The notes: generated from the letters alone by a model not told the origin. A DNA stretch of 64,000 nucleotides from Acidithiobacillus thiooxidans ATCC 19377 (GCF_009662475.1 NZ_CP045571.1:1610501-1674500); one strand, 5' to 3'; positions 26,145 through 35,130 are shown, counted from the first letter of the stretch. A program made the numbers and translations.

Positions 26145-26570
26145 CTAATTCCAGGTGATTTCTTTGGCTTTTTCCTGGGCAATGTAGTTGACGGCCTGTT
26201 TGGAAAGGACATTACTGTGCATTTTGTTGGCTGACACCGCTTTCACGTATTCGACCGCCTTCACATAAGCATCCATTTCCAGAGCCGGATGGCTGTTTTC
26301 GTTGAATTCTATTTTTGGATTGAACAGCACAGACACCAGCGCTTCTTCATCATTGCGCGGAATCGTCACAATAACCACTGCATTGATAGACTCCTTCTCA
26401 GGTGCCTTTTGATAACGCCAGGACTTGTGCGCAGCATAGATCATTTCATTAATGAGTTTATTGCCCGAATGAAATCCAGCCCCGGAAATCACCAAAGGCT
26501 TCCCCTGGTATGACGGTTTTTGGGCAGTGGATTCATGCTTATAAAAATGCCATTTGTTAATCTTACTCAT
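26145..26570 (-). CDS. Unknown ICE protein, 141 aa
   Basis: Start ATG at 26570, overlapping the end of the upstream membrane protein gene by 8 bp. Soluble, mixed alpha/beta; contains PLVISGAGFHSGNKLINEMI and NAVVIVTIPRNDEEALVSV. No family recognised. Co-translated with its upstream neighbour. Confidence 0.55.
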   Translation of the reverse strand: MSKINKWHFYKHESTAQKPSYQGKPLVISGAGFHSGNKLINEMIYAAHKSWRYQKAPEKESINAVVIVTIPRNDEEALVSVLFNPKIEFNENSHPALEMDAYVKAVEYVKAVSANKMHSNVLSKQAVNYIAQEKAKEITWN

Positions 26571-27282
26571 CCGAAACACCCATATCCTTATCCAAAGTCA
26601 GTCCATAAACAAAGGCCCATCCAGAAGATAGCACGGTCAATATTGCCAATACAACGATCATAGCCAGTGATTCCCAGGACTTAAAAAGGCTCGGCATATC
26701 ACTGACCCAAAACCAATACCCTCCCCCTACAATGATCCCTATTGACAACCACACGCGAAAAGTCAGCCGTTCCAGCATCTCCGAAGTCCACAGAATCATA
26801 TCCATGACGGCAATCTTTTGAGCCGAAAACATAATCGCGGATATGGCCGGCCAGAACAGGAAAAAGCCCACAATAATCAGCCCCAATACCAGAGGGAAAT
26901 TATCGCAAAACCGTAACCATAGACTATGTACTGCACCCGCCCCAGGATACATCCAGGCCTGATAGCTCTGCAGACTGTCCATTTGAATTAGTCCTGTTAG
27001 CAGGATGACCGGAGCAGAATAAAAGGCCAAGAGAATGAGTATGGGGCGCACATGACGCCGGACCCGTCCCCAGGTTTCCGCAAACGACCAGTGAAAATAC
27101 ACCTTGGCATACAGCACCCATAACGCGGGAATCCATAGAAACAAAATCCCAAAGAGCGCTATCCCCGGTAAAAAAGTGACGGCCAATAAGGTCAGGGTCA
27201 TCAGCAAAAAACAGGGGCTGCAGCGCCCAATCAGCGCAAAGGGCGCATACAAACTGCGTACATTAAAATCACGAGACAACAT
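26563..27282 (-). CDS. ICE polytopic membrane protein, 239 aa
   Basis: About six hydrophobic segments (for example FLLMTLTLLAVTFLPGIALF, ILILLAFYSAPVILLTGLI, LVLGLIIVGFFLFWPAI). AGGAGG precedes the ATG. It overlaps the upstream DUF6475 gene by 14 bp and the downstream gene by 8 bp, so the three form a tight operon. Function unknown. Confidence 0.6.
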   Translation of the reverse strand: MLSRDFNVRSLYAPFALIGRCSPCFLLMTLTLLAVTFLPGIALFGILFLWIPALWVLYAKVYFHWSFAETWGRVRRHVRPILILLAFYSAPVILLTGLIQMDSLQSYQAWMYPGAGAVHSLWLRFCDNFPLVLGLIIVGFFLFWPAISAIMFSAQKIAVMDMILWTSEMLERLTFRVWLSIGIIVGGGYWFWVSDMPSLFKSWESLAMIVVLAILTVLSSGWAFVYGLTLDKDMGVSDE

Positions 27283-27994
27283 ATTCGTCCTCCTTTTCCT
27301 TCTGCGATTTTTCGTTAGAATCCATCCAGGCTATTTTATCCACCTTCTTTTGGGTGACCGAGGGCACACTCTGAGCATTCAACAGCGCAAAAACCTGCTC
27401 CGCTTTTTCCCCATGTGTAATCACCTGCAGGCACAGTGCGCGGTCCCCCCAAAGTACCGGCGGATCCAGTGGAAAACTGGCGCTCCAGTTCTCTCCATTG
27501 GAGCGCCCGCGCAAGCTGGCCGGATACAACCCCGTGAGGCCGCGTGAGCGATAAGCGGTATATCGCGCCCGAAAATCATTCCCCACGAATGGCCATTTAT
27601 CCAGCGTGATTTCCCCAAAGTGAATCCATCCCCCCATATCCCGAATCACGGCATGCAGATAGGGGTCGTCAAACACAATATCCTGATAGGTCCCCACATG
27701 CTTCAAGGCCTCTTCCAGTTTGGTCCAGGCCAAAGCCGCATTATCCTTATGACCACCGTCCAGCAGCCGGATAAAATCTGCCACTTTCGGTAAATAAACC
27801 CCGGACTCCGTATGTGTCAAATGCACACCGATGACCCTTTTAATTTCACTCAGTGGATAGCCCCGTAAGGCTTGCCAGTAAAAATCCACCACCATGGGGC
27901 TGATGCCTCGATGATAATATTCACCCAAGGCCATCAGCATTTTGGTAAATTGCGCAAAATTTTCTTCGTACCCGATTTCTTCAGAGGGTTCCAT
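27269..27994 (-). CDS. DUF6475-type replication-module protein, 241 aa
   Basis: The N-terminal part FTKMLMALGEYYHRGISPM and FYWQALRGYPLSEIKRVIG, then YLPKVADFIRLL, match the DUF6475/phage replication accessory pattern. AAGGAGAGG stands 7 bp before the ATG. It follows the DUF1376 gene in the same direction, an arrangement like phage initiator and helicase-loader pairs. Exact function inferred. Confidence 0.65.
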   Translation of the reverse strand: MEPSEEIGYEENFAQFTKMLMALGEYYHRGISPMVVDFYWQALRGYPLSEIKRVIGVHLTHTESGVYLPKVADFIRLLDGGHKDNAALAWTKLEEALKHVGTYQDIVFDDPYLHAVIRDMGGWIHFGEITLDKWPFVGNDFRARYTAYRSRGLTGLYPASLRGRSNGENWSASFPLDPPVLWGDRALCLQVITHGEKAEQVFALLNAQSVPSVTQKKVDKIAWMDSNEKSQKEKEDEYVVS

Positions 27995-28116
27995 AAGGCC
28001 TCTCCTTTTCCATATCCAATAATAGCTATTTTACCATCCCGGTTGTGTGGCCAGACCGCACATTATCTTCCTGTGGAAAAACCCCGGGGAAAGCGTGTCG
28101 ATGTTAAAAATCCGCA

Positions 28117-30309
28117 TCAGCCATCAACAGGGGTTTTTGCGCCTTTGGATCGCATCCATTCCACCATGTTGACCGCGTTTCGCCTGCTGACTTTACTCAG
28201 ACCATTCAAGAACGCGGGATCTGCATCCTTACCATATATCTGCCTTAACGCCGCGTCTTCTTTCTGACGCTGTGCATCAATTGAGGCACTTGAAGAGCCA
28301 TTTTTATGGCCCGGCCTTTCGGACTCGGGAAGAATATCGTCCTCCCATCGGTTCCCGTTCAGATAGGTTTCCGGGTTGGGGATATAGCCATCTAACCACC
28401 GATAATCTTTTTTGAGACGTTCCGCAATATCGGCCAATATCACATCTGCTTTCTCGTCCAGCTTCCGCGCCTTCCACTTTTTTTCACAGACCTTTCTAGC
28501 AACCCTTTTGGGATAGGCTGCCCAGAACTCCGCAAAACGAGCGCCATTTTTGGCAGCCCGCGCCGGTAAAGCAGACTGGTCGGCATCGGCAGCCGCCTCG
28601 CCAGACGTGGAGGCTTCTGGAACCGTCTCCTGCGCCAAGACTTTTTTCTCCGTCCCATCCCCCAGCGCTTCGTGCACAGCACGCTCCAGGCGAGTATTCG
28701 GGGTGGGTGCGGCATCGGTTTCGGGGTCCTGCACGTCCACCGGTACTTCAGCAGCGGCGTCATCGACCTCATCCTGGTCTATCGACAGACCCGCCCTTTT
28801 CATGGACTCGAATAAAGCCCGCGCCGCTTCTTCGTCTCCAGGGGACATCTCTTCATTATCTTCCCTTCCCCAGGGCGCCTCATATGATTCCTGGGCATCA
28901 CCATCCAAAGGGGGCACCGGATCATTCGGGGCTACCGCATCCTCTGCAGCAGGAATGGAATCAGTGGCGGCACCCTCAAGCGGTTCATGGTCGCTCGAAC
29001 CGGCCAAGGCAACAGCACCATCATCGAGCGCAACAGTCTGCCCATCCTTTATAAAAAGATCCCACAGGGAGTCCTGTTCGTCGGAAGGCTCAACATCACT
29101 GGATGGTAACCCTGTGTCACCCATCGGCTCTGGGAGATTTTCGGGCACTGTTTCCTGCACGACTTCTTGCGCAGATTCGCGCGCCGAATTTTCAAAAAAT
29201 TTTTCACTTTGAAAAAAGTTTTTTTCATCAACCTGCACGGATGGTTCACCAACCGCGTCATGATGATTTTCCAAAACCGATTCGGGTGGCATCAATGCCG
29301 TGCAGGACTCGGTTTCATTCCATGGGATTTCCGAGACGGGTTCACAGTCGGTAATGGCACCATCCTGAGCGTAGCCATCCTGGAAAGGCAAATCCGTTTC
29401 AGGCGGCAAGGGCTTGTTTTCAGGCACCTTTGTTGAAGACTGTACCGCATCCCCTGGTAAGTTTGGGGTATCTGCCGTATCGGTGTAACGCGTTACATCC
29501 GGTGCTTCGTTACGCATTACATCACGCGTTACAGCGGCATTACGCTGTAACGCTGTAACGCCTTTAGGCGTTACAGCTTGGTTATATATATTCTCTCTCT
29601 CTATCTTTATCTGTATCTTATCTGATATTACAGCATTACTGTAACGCATTACGGTAACGCCATTTGTAACGCTGTAACGCGTTACATCGGGCGTTACATC
29701 AGGCATTACACGCATTACATCTGACCTTACTCCAGGTGTTACCGTGGGCCGTACTGCAGGGACAGATTGCTTGGATTGGGCATCTACCCCCGCCGCCTGC
29801 CCAGAGGCTGTCGCTTGCTCGGCGGCTTCCGCCCGGGCCTTGCGCCAGCGCTTGACCCGTTCACGATTCTTCCGGCGCCGCTCGGCGGCGGCATCCTCTT
29901 TCCCGTCCCGGAGGGCATGTTGGACACCCCCTTTACTCCCCTGCACTTCCAGCACCATTTCCGAAATGACCGGGTGATACAGGCGATCATTATTGCAGGG
30001 TATCCAGCCATACAAGGCCATGTCCCGCACCTTGTTCCAGCGGCGCGGTACATTGGCATAGCCTGCCAGAGAAGCAATAATCCGGTCATTGTTGGGCAAG
30101 CTGCCGGCTGGCACCTGTTGCATGGAAGCCATCCATAACTTCACGGCTGCACCAAACTCTTCATTATCCGCCAAATGGCGAAAGTCACTGCCTTGAAGTC
30201 GGCACATGTCCAGCTTCATCCAGCACAGACTGCGTAAGTCTACCGTATCGGGGAGCAAAGGCTCCCCGCAATCTCCCGTCAGGGCGGGTTTGCTTTTGAC
30301 AATAGGCAT
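28117..30309 (-). CDS. DUF1376-type replication initiator-like protein, 730 aa
   Basis: The N-terminus (about residues 20-125) is a DUF1376 domain: VDLRSLCWMKLDMCRLQGSD, AAVKLWMASMQQVPAGSLPN, YGWIPCNNDRLYHPVISE. A basic linker follows (about 145-165). Residues about 190-285 are made of repeats DVTRY, DVMR, GVT that are encoded by the iteron-like array described separately. A long acidic, low-complexity region (about 290-620) leads to a C-terminal domain (FAEFWAAYPKRVARKVCEKKW, YIPNPETYLNGNRWEDD) common in phage primosomal proteins. Likely replication initiation; origin inside the gene. Confidence 0.7.
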   Translation of the reverse strand: MPIVKSKPALTGDCGEPLLPDTVDLRSLCWMKLDMCRLQGSDFRHLADNEEFGAAVKLWMASMQQVPAGSLPNNDRIIASLAGYANVPRRWNKVRDMALYGWIPCNNDRLYHPVISEMVLEVQGSKGGVQHALRDGKEDAAAERRRKNRERVKRWRKARAEAAEQATASGQAAGVDAQSKQSVPAVRPTVTPGVRSDVMRVMPDVTPDVTRYSVTNGVTVMRYSNAVISDKIQIKIERENIYNQAVTPKGVTALQRNAAVTRDVMRNEAPDVTRYTDTADTPNLPGDAVQSSTKVPENKPLPPETDLPFQDGYAQDGAITDCEPVSEIPWNETESCTALMPPESVLENHHDAVGEPSVQVDEKNFFQSEKFFENSARESAQEVVQETVPENLPEPMGDTGLPSSDVEPSDEQDSLWDLFIKDGQTVALDDGAVALAGSSDHEPLEGAATDSIPAAEDAVAPNDPVPPLDGDAQESYEAPWGREDNEEMSPGDEEAARALFESMKRAGLSIDQDEVDDAAAEVPVDVQDPETDAAPTPNTRLERAVHEALGDGTEKKVLAQETVPEASTSGEAAADADQSALPARAAKNGARFAEFWAAYPKRVARKVCEKKWKARKLDEKADVILADIAERLKKDYRWLDGYIPNPETYLNGNRWEDDILPESERPGHKNGSSSASIDAQRQKEDAALRQIYGKDADPAFLNGLSKVSRRNAVNMVEWMRSKGAKTPVDG
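29484..29740. repeat. Iteron-like array with AT-rich centre, candidate replication origin
   Basis: About 15 copies of TGTAACG/CGTTACA-type heptamers, in both orientations, flank an AT-rich pyrimidine tract at 29578-29632 (TTATATATATTCTCTCTCT). The perfect 14-mer TGTAACGCGTTACA occurs at 29484-29497 and 29673-29686. The array lies inside the reading frame of the DUF1376 gene, which stays open. This layout recalls lambda ori inside gene O. Confidence 0.65.
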
Positions 30310-30688
30310 AAAATACTCTCCTGAAAAAATTTCGGGCTAAGAATAGAATACACTGCCATTTTTTCAGGATGCGTTTGTCGTCATAAACGATCTAATTTCG
30401 CGTTTATTTAAAAAGTGGATTTTTCGCCAGGGTGGTAGACGGCCGCTTTGTGGGGGAGCGGACCAATCTCGCCATTCAGAAGTTGGAGGCTTTGGAAGGA
30501 AAACATCGACCACACAGCGGCTGAGTCTTTGCAATGTTGCCTACAAATCGTTTCTTTCTTAAGCTGTCAGCCAGTTGCGATTGCCACCAGGGGCTACCTG
30601 GAACCATCGCCGCTCCCAACCCCCGTACCGGGCATCTGGCATTGCGCCATCCCGGACGTGGATGTGCGCGGAGGAAACTACAGAGAGC
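30310..30688. other. Gap before the DUF1640-like gene
   Basis: No firm gene. Plus-strand 30430-30523 reads as a possible protein tail (VVDGRFVGERTNLAIQKL ending in TGA) and may be a remnant. The divergent promoters for the DUF1376 gene and the coiled-coil gene should lie here but no strong -35/-10 pair was seen. Confidence 0.3.
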
Positions 30689-30928
30689 ATGGATACCTTA
30701 CGTTCCGAAGTAAATGTGACTGAAACCCAGGCTAAAGCCATTGCTAAAGCGGTGGGCGTAGCTCTTCACCAGAGTGTCGCCACACACGACGATATCAACG
30801 ATGTGAAAACCATAATTGGTACCGTTGACACACGCGTAACGCTCTTGGAAACCAAGATGGACGCTGGGTTTAAAAATCTGGAAACCAAGCTGAACGCGAA
30901 ATTGAAAATCCAGCAATTCTGGATTTAC
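30689..30928 (+). pseudogene. DUF1640-like coiled-coil protein, cut by TnpB element
   Basis: Starts at ATG 30689 (GAGAG upstream). Residues include TETQAKAIAKAVGVAL, ATHDDINDVKTIIGTVDTRVTLLE, a typical bacterial DUF1640/CCDC90-like coiled coil. The frame runs into the TnpB element after ...KIQQFWIY. The C-terminal membrane anchor normal for the family is missing. If the element is removed at its predicted ends the frame continues only about 8-9 codons, so the gene was short or already decayed. Confidence 0.6.
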
Positions 30929-31062
30929 CAAAAAGCGCGAAAAGCCCCGGCGTTCAGGCCGGGGATGGATAGCGCGGCGGCGAGACGGCTTAACGCCGTC
31001 GAAGCCGTCTGCCTAGCGATAAATTTTGCCAGCCAATGACTGAAGCTGTATAATTATACACC

Positions 31063-32271
31063 ATGCTGATTCGCAAAGCCGTGCGCTACCGTCTCGAAAC
31101 CACTCCGGAGCAGGAAAATCTTATGGCCCGTGCGGTCGGCTGCGTGCGCTTCGTCTGGAACCGGGCGCTGGCCGTGCAGAAGAGCTATCTCGATCATCAT
31201 TGCGGCACCCTGAATTATGCCGGCCTGTGCGAACTACTCACGTCTTGGCGCAATTCGGAAGCCTTTGGGTTTCTCGCAGAATCCCCGTCGATGCCGCAAC
31301 AGCAGACGCTCAGATATCTGACGCAGGCGTTGAAAGAGGCATTCAATAAGAACTCAGCTAAAAACTTCCCAAATTTCAAAAAGAAGTTCGTCCACGACAG
31401 CATGCGCTACCCGGAACCGGGCCATATTCACTTTGATCTGAATCCCGTTGATCGGGATGGCCGCAAGGTGCTCCCCAAAATCTTCCTGCCGCGTATTGGC
31501 TGGGTGAAATTTCGCAAATCCTGCATCATTGGCGGCGAAATCCGCAATGTCACCGTCAGCAGGGCTGGTGGTCACTGGTATGTCGCCATACAGACCGAAA
31601 AAGAAGTGCCGGACCCCGTGCATCCCTCCACTACAGCGGTCGGTGGCGACCGGGGAGTAGCAAACCTGCTTACATTGTCCGATGGCACCATGTTTCTGCC
31701 AGTAACCGCCTATCGGGATTTGGAGAAGAAACTAGCGCGGGAGCAAAGAAAGCTCGCGCACAAAGTGAAGTTTTCGGCCAACTGGAAGAAACAGAAGGCC
31801 AAAATCACGCGCTTGCACCAGCGTATCGCGGAAATACGGAAAAACGTGCTCCATCAGGTCAGCACCACCATCAGCAAAAACCACGCGGTCGTGGTGCTGG
31901 AAGACCTGAAAGTGCGGAACATGACGGCATCCGCAAAGGGTACCGTGGATAAACCCGGACGCAATATCCGGCAGAAATCAGGATTGAACAAATCCATCCT
32001 TGATCAGGGATGGGGCCTACTCAAACGGATACTGGACTACAAGCTCCAATGGGCCGGTGGCATGCTATTTTTGGTGAATCCGGCTTACACCTCGCAAACC
32101 TGTTCGGTTTGCGGGGTGGTGGATGCCGGGAATCGCCCCCATCAGGCGGTATTCCATTGCCTGCACTGTGGGCATGAAGCACATGCCGACGTGAATGCGG
32201 CACAGAACATCCTCGCAAGAGGGTTGCAGTCAACGGCGGGGCACGCCGGGGTAGCCTGTTCTCCAAAGTAG
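31063..32271 (+). CDS. tnpB: TnpB RNA-guided nuclease
   Basis: 402 aa. RuvC catalytic residues are all present: Asp196 (GGDRGVAN), Glu280 (VVVLEDLKVRNM) and Asp376 (HADVNAAQN). The zinc finger is CSVCG (347, 350) and CLHCG (366, 369). The N-terminal WED/REC part (LETTPEQENLMARAVGCVRF) is intact. TnpB proteins cut DNA guided by an RNA from the element's right end, next to a short target motif. Appears functional. Confidence 0.88.
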   Translation: MLIRKAVRYRLETTPEQENLMARAVGCVRFVWNRALAVQKSYLDHHCGTLNYAGLCELLTSWRNSEAFGFLAESPSMPQQQTLRYLTQALKEAFNKNSAKNFPNFKKKFVHDSMRYPEPGHIHFDLNPVDRDGRKVLPKIFLPRIGWVKFRKSCIIGGEIRNVTVSRAGGHWYVAIQTEKEVPDPVHPSTTAVGGDRGVANLLTLSDGTMFLPVTAYRDLEKKLAREQRKLAHKVKFSANWKKQKAKITRLHQRIAEIRKNVLHQVSTTISKNHAVVVLEDLKVRNMTASAKGTVDKPGRNIRQKSGLNKSILDQGWGLLKRILDYKLQWAGGMLFLVNPAYTSQTCSVCGVVDAGNRPHQAVFHCLHCGHEAHADVNAAQNILARGLQSTAGHAGVACSPK

Positions 32272-32346
32272 CGGAGAGAAGCGGCTGAGGTAGGGCCGCT
32301 GCTGGCAGGAAGGAATCCTCGTCCTTCAGGACGAGGAGGAAGTCAA
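32200..32346 (+). ncRNA. Predicted omega/reRNA at the right end of the TnpB element
   Basis: The 3' end of tnpB and the 75 bp after it are GC-rich and fold into several hairpins (for example GCGGC/GCCGC at 32281-32299 and TCCTCGTCC/GGACGAGGA at 32317-32338), as expected for the guide-RNA scaffold. The guide would start at 32347 (ATATCTACCAATCGC). Extent inferred from other TnpB systems. Confidence 0.5.
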
Positions 32347-32399
32347 ATATCTACCAATCGCTGGGTTTGGTAAAATAATCTGAGACAAGAAACAAGCCA

Positions 32400-32427
32400 A
32401 GCCGATGACCATTCATCGGCTTTTTTT
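32400..32427 (+). terminator. Rho-independent terminator
   Basis: GCCGATGA (32401-32408) pairs with TCATCGGC (32413-32420) across a CCAT loop, followed by seven T. It is the original terminator of the coiled-coil gene, displaced by the TnpB insertion. Confidence 0.85.
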
Positions 32428-32499
32428 CTGAGCCTTTTGGTTGCCAAAGCTGCCGAGCAACCAAATCCGATTAAACCCTTTTTTTTGTCAACCAGCCCT

Positions 32500-32560
32500 A
32501 ATGCAGGATGTGGCCACCAGAATCATTGTGCGTACGTGCCAGGCATCGGCTTTATCAACA
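32500..32560 (-). pseudogene. 3' fragment duplicated from the 432-aa gene
   Basis: Minus-strand reading CLARTHNDSGGHILH-stop parallels the end of the neighbouring gene, GLAHTHNGSGGQPLH-stop. Nucleotide similarity covers CCACCAGAAYCATTGTG. Only the tail of the copy is left. Confidence 0.5.
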
Positions 32561-32571
32561 GGAAGATCCGG

Positions 32572-32985
32572 TTATGAGTGACCATAGATTTTAAACGCAC
32601 GGTCAAGCCACACAACATAGAATGTTTCATCAAGCCGGTAACCAATCATTGGTTTCATTCCGGAAAAACGGAAAGCCAATACCTTACTGTCAGGCGTGAT
32701 TGCGTCTTTTCCGGGCGCCTTGATTTCCTCTAAGCTGATTGTTTCGCACCCGGATTTATGCCGATCTGTCTGCATTATTTGTGCCCATGTCATTTGTCCA
32801 AGCTTATAAAGCGTATCCGCAAGTGCTGCCTTCTCTTCGGTCTCGCATTCAAACACGCTATGGGATGATGACATCTTTTCAAAAGAAGATTTGGGATGAA
32901 GAGACTGTCTTGAGCCCTTTGAGGATCTTGGCGCTCTGATTCTGTCCCCCTCGTTACTCTGAGGGCGTTTGATGCGTTTTTGCAT
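32572..32985 (-). CDS. Toxin partner of a Panacea antitoxin (predicted)
   Basis: 137 aa, directly downstream of the Panacea-domain gene (2 bp gap). The core reads TWAQIMQTDRHKSGCETI, VLAFRFSGMKPMIGYRLDETFYVVWLD and KIYGH at the end, a pattern I associate with small toxins paired with Panacea antitoxins. The first about 40 residues are basic and low-complexity; the true start may be at the internal Met near residue 38. Toxic mode unknown. Confidence 0.55.
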   Translation of the reverse strand: MQKRIKRPQSNEGDRIRAPRSSKGSRQSLHPKSSFEKMSSSHSVFECETEEKAALADTLYKLGQMTWAQIMQTDRHKSGCETISLEEIKAPGKDAITPDSKVLAFRFSGMKPMIGYRLDETFYVVWLDRAFKIYGHS

Positions 32986-32987
32986 GG

Positions 32988-33428
32988 TTACGATATGCGT
33001 GTGGAAAAGTATGTCTTCAAGGAATCGTTGGAGATAGTAGTCCCAGGTGTAGAGTCATAGGCATTTTTCCAAGGATCCTCCTCGTGCGTCATATTGCGAA
33101 GCTTCCACGCAGAAAATTGGCCATAGACATTATAAACCTCGTTCAAAAAGTCCCGCGTTTCTTCAGAGAAGTCAGTAGGATCAAATCCTGATTGACCAGG
33201 AATAGCGCTTCCCCCATAGTTTTTGAATTCATGATAGACGTTTGGCACCACAGGTCCATGCGTCCAAGCCTCAATTTCATCCTCGAATAAGGGCACCCCG
33301 AAAACAGCCAGATGGAATCCCTGTGCATAATACAGAAGCTTTTGCAGCTTCAGATTTGACATGGTATCTCCCGCTTCCTCATCATCGAGAGAGAGGAAAT
33401 ACTTGGCAACCTCAAGCACTGGTGTCAT
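32988..33428 (-). CDS. Panacea-domain (SocA/DUF4065) antitoxin
   Basis: 146 aa. Family marks: LKLQKLLYYAQGFHLAVFG, PLFEDEIEAWTHGPVVPNVYHEFK, YGGSAIP. Panacea proteins neutralise many unrelated toxins, the gene normally sitting beside the toxin as here. GGAGG lies upstream of the ATG. Order antitoxin then toxin on the minus strand. Confidence 0.8.
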   Translation of the reverse strand: MTPVLEVAKYFLSLDDEEAGDTMSNLKLQKLLYYAQGFHLAVFGVPLFEDEIEAWTHGPVVPNVYHEFKNYGGSAIPGQSGFDPTDFSEETRDFLNEVYNVYGQFSAWKLRNMTHEEDPWKNAYDSTPGTTISNDSLKTYFSTRIS

Positions 33429-33577
33429 TACAAAACCTCCGCTTATTCAAGATACTATAGCCATCATTAGGGCCTGACTAATAGACGGATAGTACAGGGC
33501 CGTACTTTGACTGTAAATCACAAGCCTCTACTGGTGGTGCCGCATGTTGCCCTGACTCGCTCGCGCAAAACAAACCT

Positions 33578-34876
33578 TCAGTGTAAGGGCTGACCACCAG
33601 AACCATTGTGGGTATGCGCCAGGCCCTCATCCTCCTCAAAAAGGTTCGGGAAATATGGCTCCCCACAGTCCGAGCACTGCTCATCACCCAATAGCATTTC
33701 AGAGATGCGGATCTGATCTGGCGGCACGCCTATTTGCAGCAAAACATCCCGCACTGTTTGTATTTCCATATCGATATCCTGGCGGTTATTCCATACAAAG
33801 CCATCCACAAATTCGCCGTCCTGGACGATGCCAATGCGCAATTCAGAAACGCCATCCACCAGATAACACCCCACAGAGGCCTGAGTCGCCAACAATTTCT
33901 CCCGTATATTCTCTGGCGTATGGTCTGCCACGACGGTCATTATCAACCCGGTCATGTTGCGCAGGTCAAAGCCCGCATGAATCGCTTCCTGCCACCAGTC
34001 AGGCTTGCCTATGCGGGCGGCCATCACCCCGGGCAAATGCTGCGTCAGGATGTGCTCCACTTCTTCCTGCCAGGCCAACAATGAAGGATGGACTTCCGAC
34101 AATACCAGCGCATCGCTGTCGTCATCATCAAAATCATCCTCCCCAAAAAACCCACTCAGCAACGGGCTTTCGCGAATATCGCTGCCAAACGGGGAGAAAA
34201 CACCGACCATAGCAAAGCGTATCGCCGTGGTCACTTCGTCTTCGCCCAGAACGGTTTCTGAGGTATGGGCTGGGCGCACCATGCGGTTTTCCTGGCTCTG
34301 AAATCCATCCGCCATTTGCCGCACCACCGCACGTTGCCCGGATAGAGTGTCCGGTAAATCCGCATAGGCATACAGCCACGGACACAGGAAAACGGAGGTT
34401 GCCGGTCCGATAAGGTCATGCTGGTGCAAACTGGCCGCCAAGTCACTGAGCACGGATTGAGCGTCATCCATGGCACCCGGTATCTTGTCCGGGAGTGGCT
34501 GTCCCGGTTCGGAAATTAAAAACATCGGCACCAGCAAAAGCTCGACTTCCCCAAAAACCGCACCGTCCTTACCCTCAAAAATAACCGGCATGCAGGACGC
34601 CGCATTGTCGGCATGAAAAGCCACGTTTCCAGCCGCTTCTTCGAGACCCGCCTCATCCAGATCCTCAATGGCACGAAGCACCTGTTTTTCGGCGCCGGCA
34701 TCCAGGGCATCGGCAACCAGGTCCGACAAACGTGCTTCAGCGGCTATATGGGCATCCTCATCCTGCCCCGATGTTTTGTCGGCCAACCGCGCTGCAACAA
34801 AAATACGATGGGTCCAACTGGTAGCGGTTTTCGAACGCTTGCGCCGTTTGTTGGCCAAGTGACGCTTTTTACTCAT
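33578..34876 (-). CDS. Unknown ICE protein, 432 aa
   Basis: Basic N-terminus (KKRHLANKRRKRSK), then an acidic globular body. Pieces of note: an Asp-rich loop (EDDFDDDDSDAL), and a C-terminal CSDCGEPYFPN possible zinc hook followed by a His-rich tail. RBS AGGAGGAG. The tail of a second copy survives at 32.5 kb. Function unknown; the length and composition suggest a cytoplasmic protein, possibly DUF2863-like, but that is weak. Confidence 0.6.
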   Translation of the reverse strand: MSKKRHLANKRRKRSKTATSWTHRIFVAARLADKTSGQDEDAHIAAEARLSDLVADALDAGAEKQVLRAIEDLDEAGLEEAAGNVAFHADNAASCMPVIFEGKDGAVFGEVELLLVPMFLISEPGQPLPDKIPGAMDDAQSVLSDLAASLHQHDLIGPATSVFLCPWLYAYADLPDTLSGQRAVVRQMADGFQSQENRMVRPAHTSETVLGEDEVTTAIRFAMVGVFSPFGSDIRESPLLSGFFGEDDFDDDDSDALVLSEVHPSLLAWQEEVEHILTQHLPGVMAARIGKPDWWQEAIHAGFDLRNMTGLIMTVVADHTPENIREKLLATQASVGCYLVDGVSELRIGIVQDGEFVDGFVWNNRQDIDMEIQTVRDVLLQIGVPPDQIRISEMLLGDEQCSDCGEPYFPNLFEEDEGLAHTHNGSGGQPLH

Positions 34877-34972
34877 GATGCTCCTCCTAAAAAATACCCG
34901 TACCCATGATAACGCAGCATTTTAAGATGGGCCGTTCGCTGCGAGAGCAACTAACCGGGATTAAAAATGATC

Positions 34973-34994
34973 GCGGGGAACATTTTTGACCCGC
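34973..34994. repeat. Second palindrome family, copy 1
   Basis: GCGGGGAACATTTTTGACCCGC, an imperfect palindrome preceded by AAAATGATC, about 97 bp upstream of the 432-aa gene start. Followed by CAGAAAGGAT...GCCCAGCC, shared with copy 3. Confidence 0.6.
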
Positions 34995-35130
34995 AGAAAG
35001 GATGGCGCGCCCAGCCAGAAAATTCAACAACACCGGCAATCGTTCCACCGCAAATCACGTACTTGAGGACGGACGATTGGCGGTTATCCGTCCGTAGCGC
35101 TGAAAATCAACCCAAAAAACGAAAATGATC

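Larger units (their letters stand above)
30929..32346 (+). mobile_element. IS605-group (TnpB-only) insertion element
   Basis: Left end follows TTAC (30925-30928) and has a hairpin AGCCCCGGC/GCCGGGG near 30942-30964. Right end carries the hairpin TCCTCGTCC/GGACGAGGA (32317-32338) and finishes with TCAA (32343-32346). TTAC on the left and TCAA on the right are the cleavage sites known for IS608-type elements, which leave no target duplication. No tnpA is present, so it is moved in trans or is fixed. Total 1418 bp. Confidence 0.7.

Noticed and set aside
28550-29212. Plus-strand 220-aa serine-rich frame
   Set aside because: Shadow of the acidic low-complexity part of the DUF1376 gene on the other strand.
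29484-29740. CRISPR array
   Set aside because: Repeats are 7-14 bp, in both orientations, with irregular short spacing and inside a reading frame.
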